Below are positions 5,562 through 5,577 of a stretch of DNA of 5,577 nt, in pieces. The stretch covers positions 1 through 5,577 of the forward strand of contig JBCCRH010000399.1 of the NCBI GenBank assembly GCA_039208045.1, read 5' to 3'. Under the pieces are notes generated by a model. That model did no database searches and had not been told where the DNA came from. It worked only from the letters and a program-made list of their open reading frames with translations. The DNA is from JBCCRH01 sp039208045. Its GTDB lineage: Bacteria; Bacteroidota; Bacteroidia; Chitinophagales; Saprospiraceae. Position numbers and translations under genes: made by a program. Numbering within the stretch: the first letter of the stretch is position 1; the number at the start of each line of letters is the position of its first letter.

Positions 5562-5577
5562 GATTCTATAGTTCAAT

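Noticed and set aside
5562..5576. TTG start extending the response regulator by five residues
   Set aside because: MAKLLLLEDD from the ATG at 5561 fits the family's usual N-terminus; the extension is not needed.

Overview
The window looks like a chromosomal segment of a Bacteroidota bacterium, most plausibly from the Saprospiria/Lewinella side of the phylum. Four observations support this. The secreted metalloprotease ends in a type IX secretion (T9SS) type A sorting domain. One lipoprotein carries a DUF6438-like domain, and another is essentially a lone cohesin-like domain. The starts lack clear Shine-Dalgarno sequences, and at least one gene is preceded by an exact Bacteroidota -7 element (TAnnTTTG). 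The exact taxon is inference.

Layout from left to right. Positions 1-633 (minus) hold an AraC-family regulator whose C-terminus runs off the left edge. A 12-bp-arm inverted repeat at 657-690 separates it from a lipoprotein gene at 717-1487 (minus), which joins a DUF6438-like domain to a C-terminal region resembling a subtilase propeptide. Next, 1628-2872 (minus) encodes a secreted M43-type zinc metalloprotease with a T9SS tail. Only 13 bp upstream of it lies 2886-3887 (minus), a coiled-coil lipoprotein with an OmpA-type peptidoglycan-binding domain, so these two probably form an operon.

Positions 3888-4265 are a non-coding divergent region. Its middle (about 4011-4197) is packed with consecutive hairpins and one long-range stem, and looks like a structured RNA or a dispersed intergenic repeat. 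At its right end an exact -7 element (4239-4246) starts the short cohesin-like lipoprotein gene at 4266-4880 (plus). That gene converges, 3 bp stop to stop, on an OmpR-family response regulator at 4884-5561 (minus). The regulator's partner kinase would lie just beyond the right edge.

Most genes belong to the cell envelope or the secreted fraction: three lipoproteins and one T9SS substrate, flanked by two transcription regulators. No mobile element, CRISPR array, tRNA or rRNA was seen. I see no clear new defence or biosynthetic system. The least explained parts are the structured element at 4011-4197 and the two-part lipoprotein at 717-1487.
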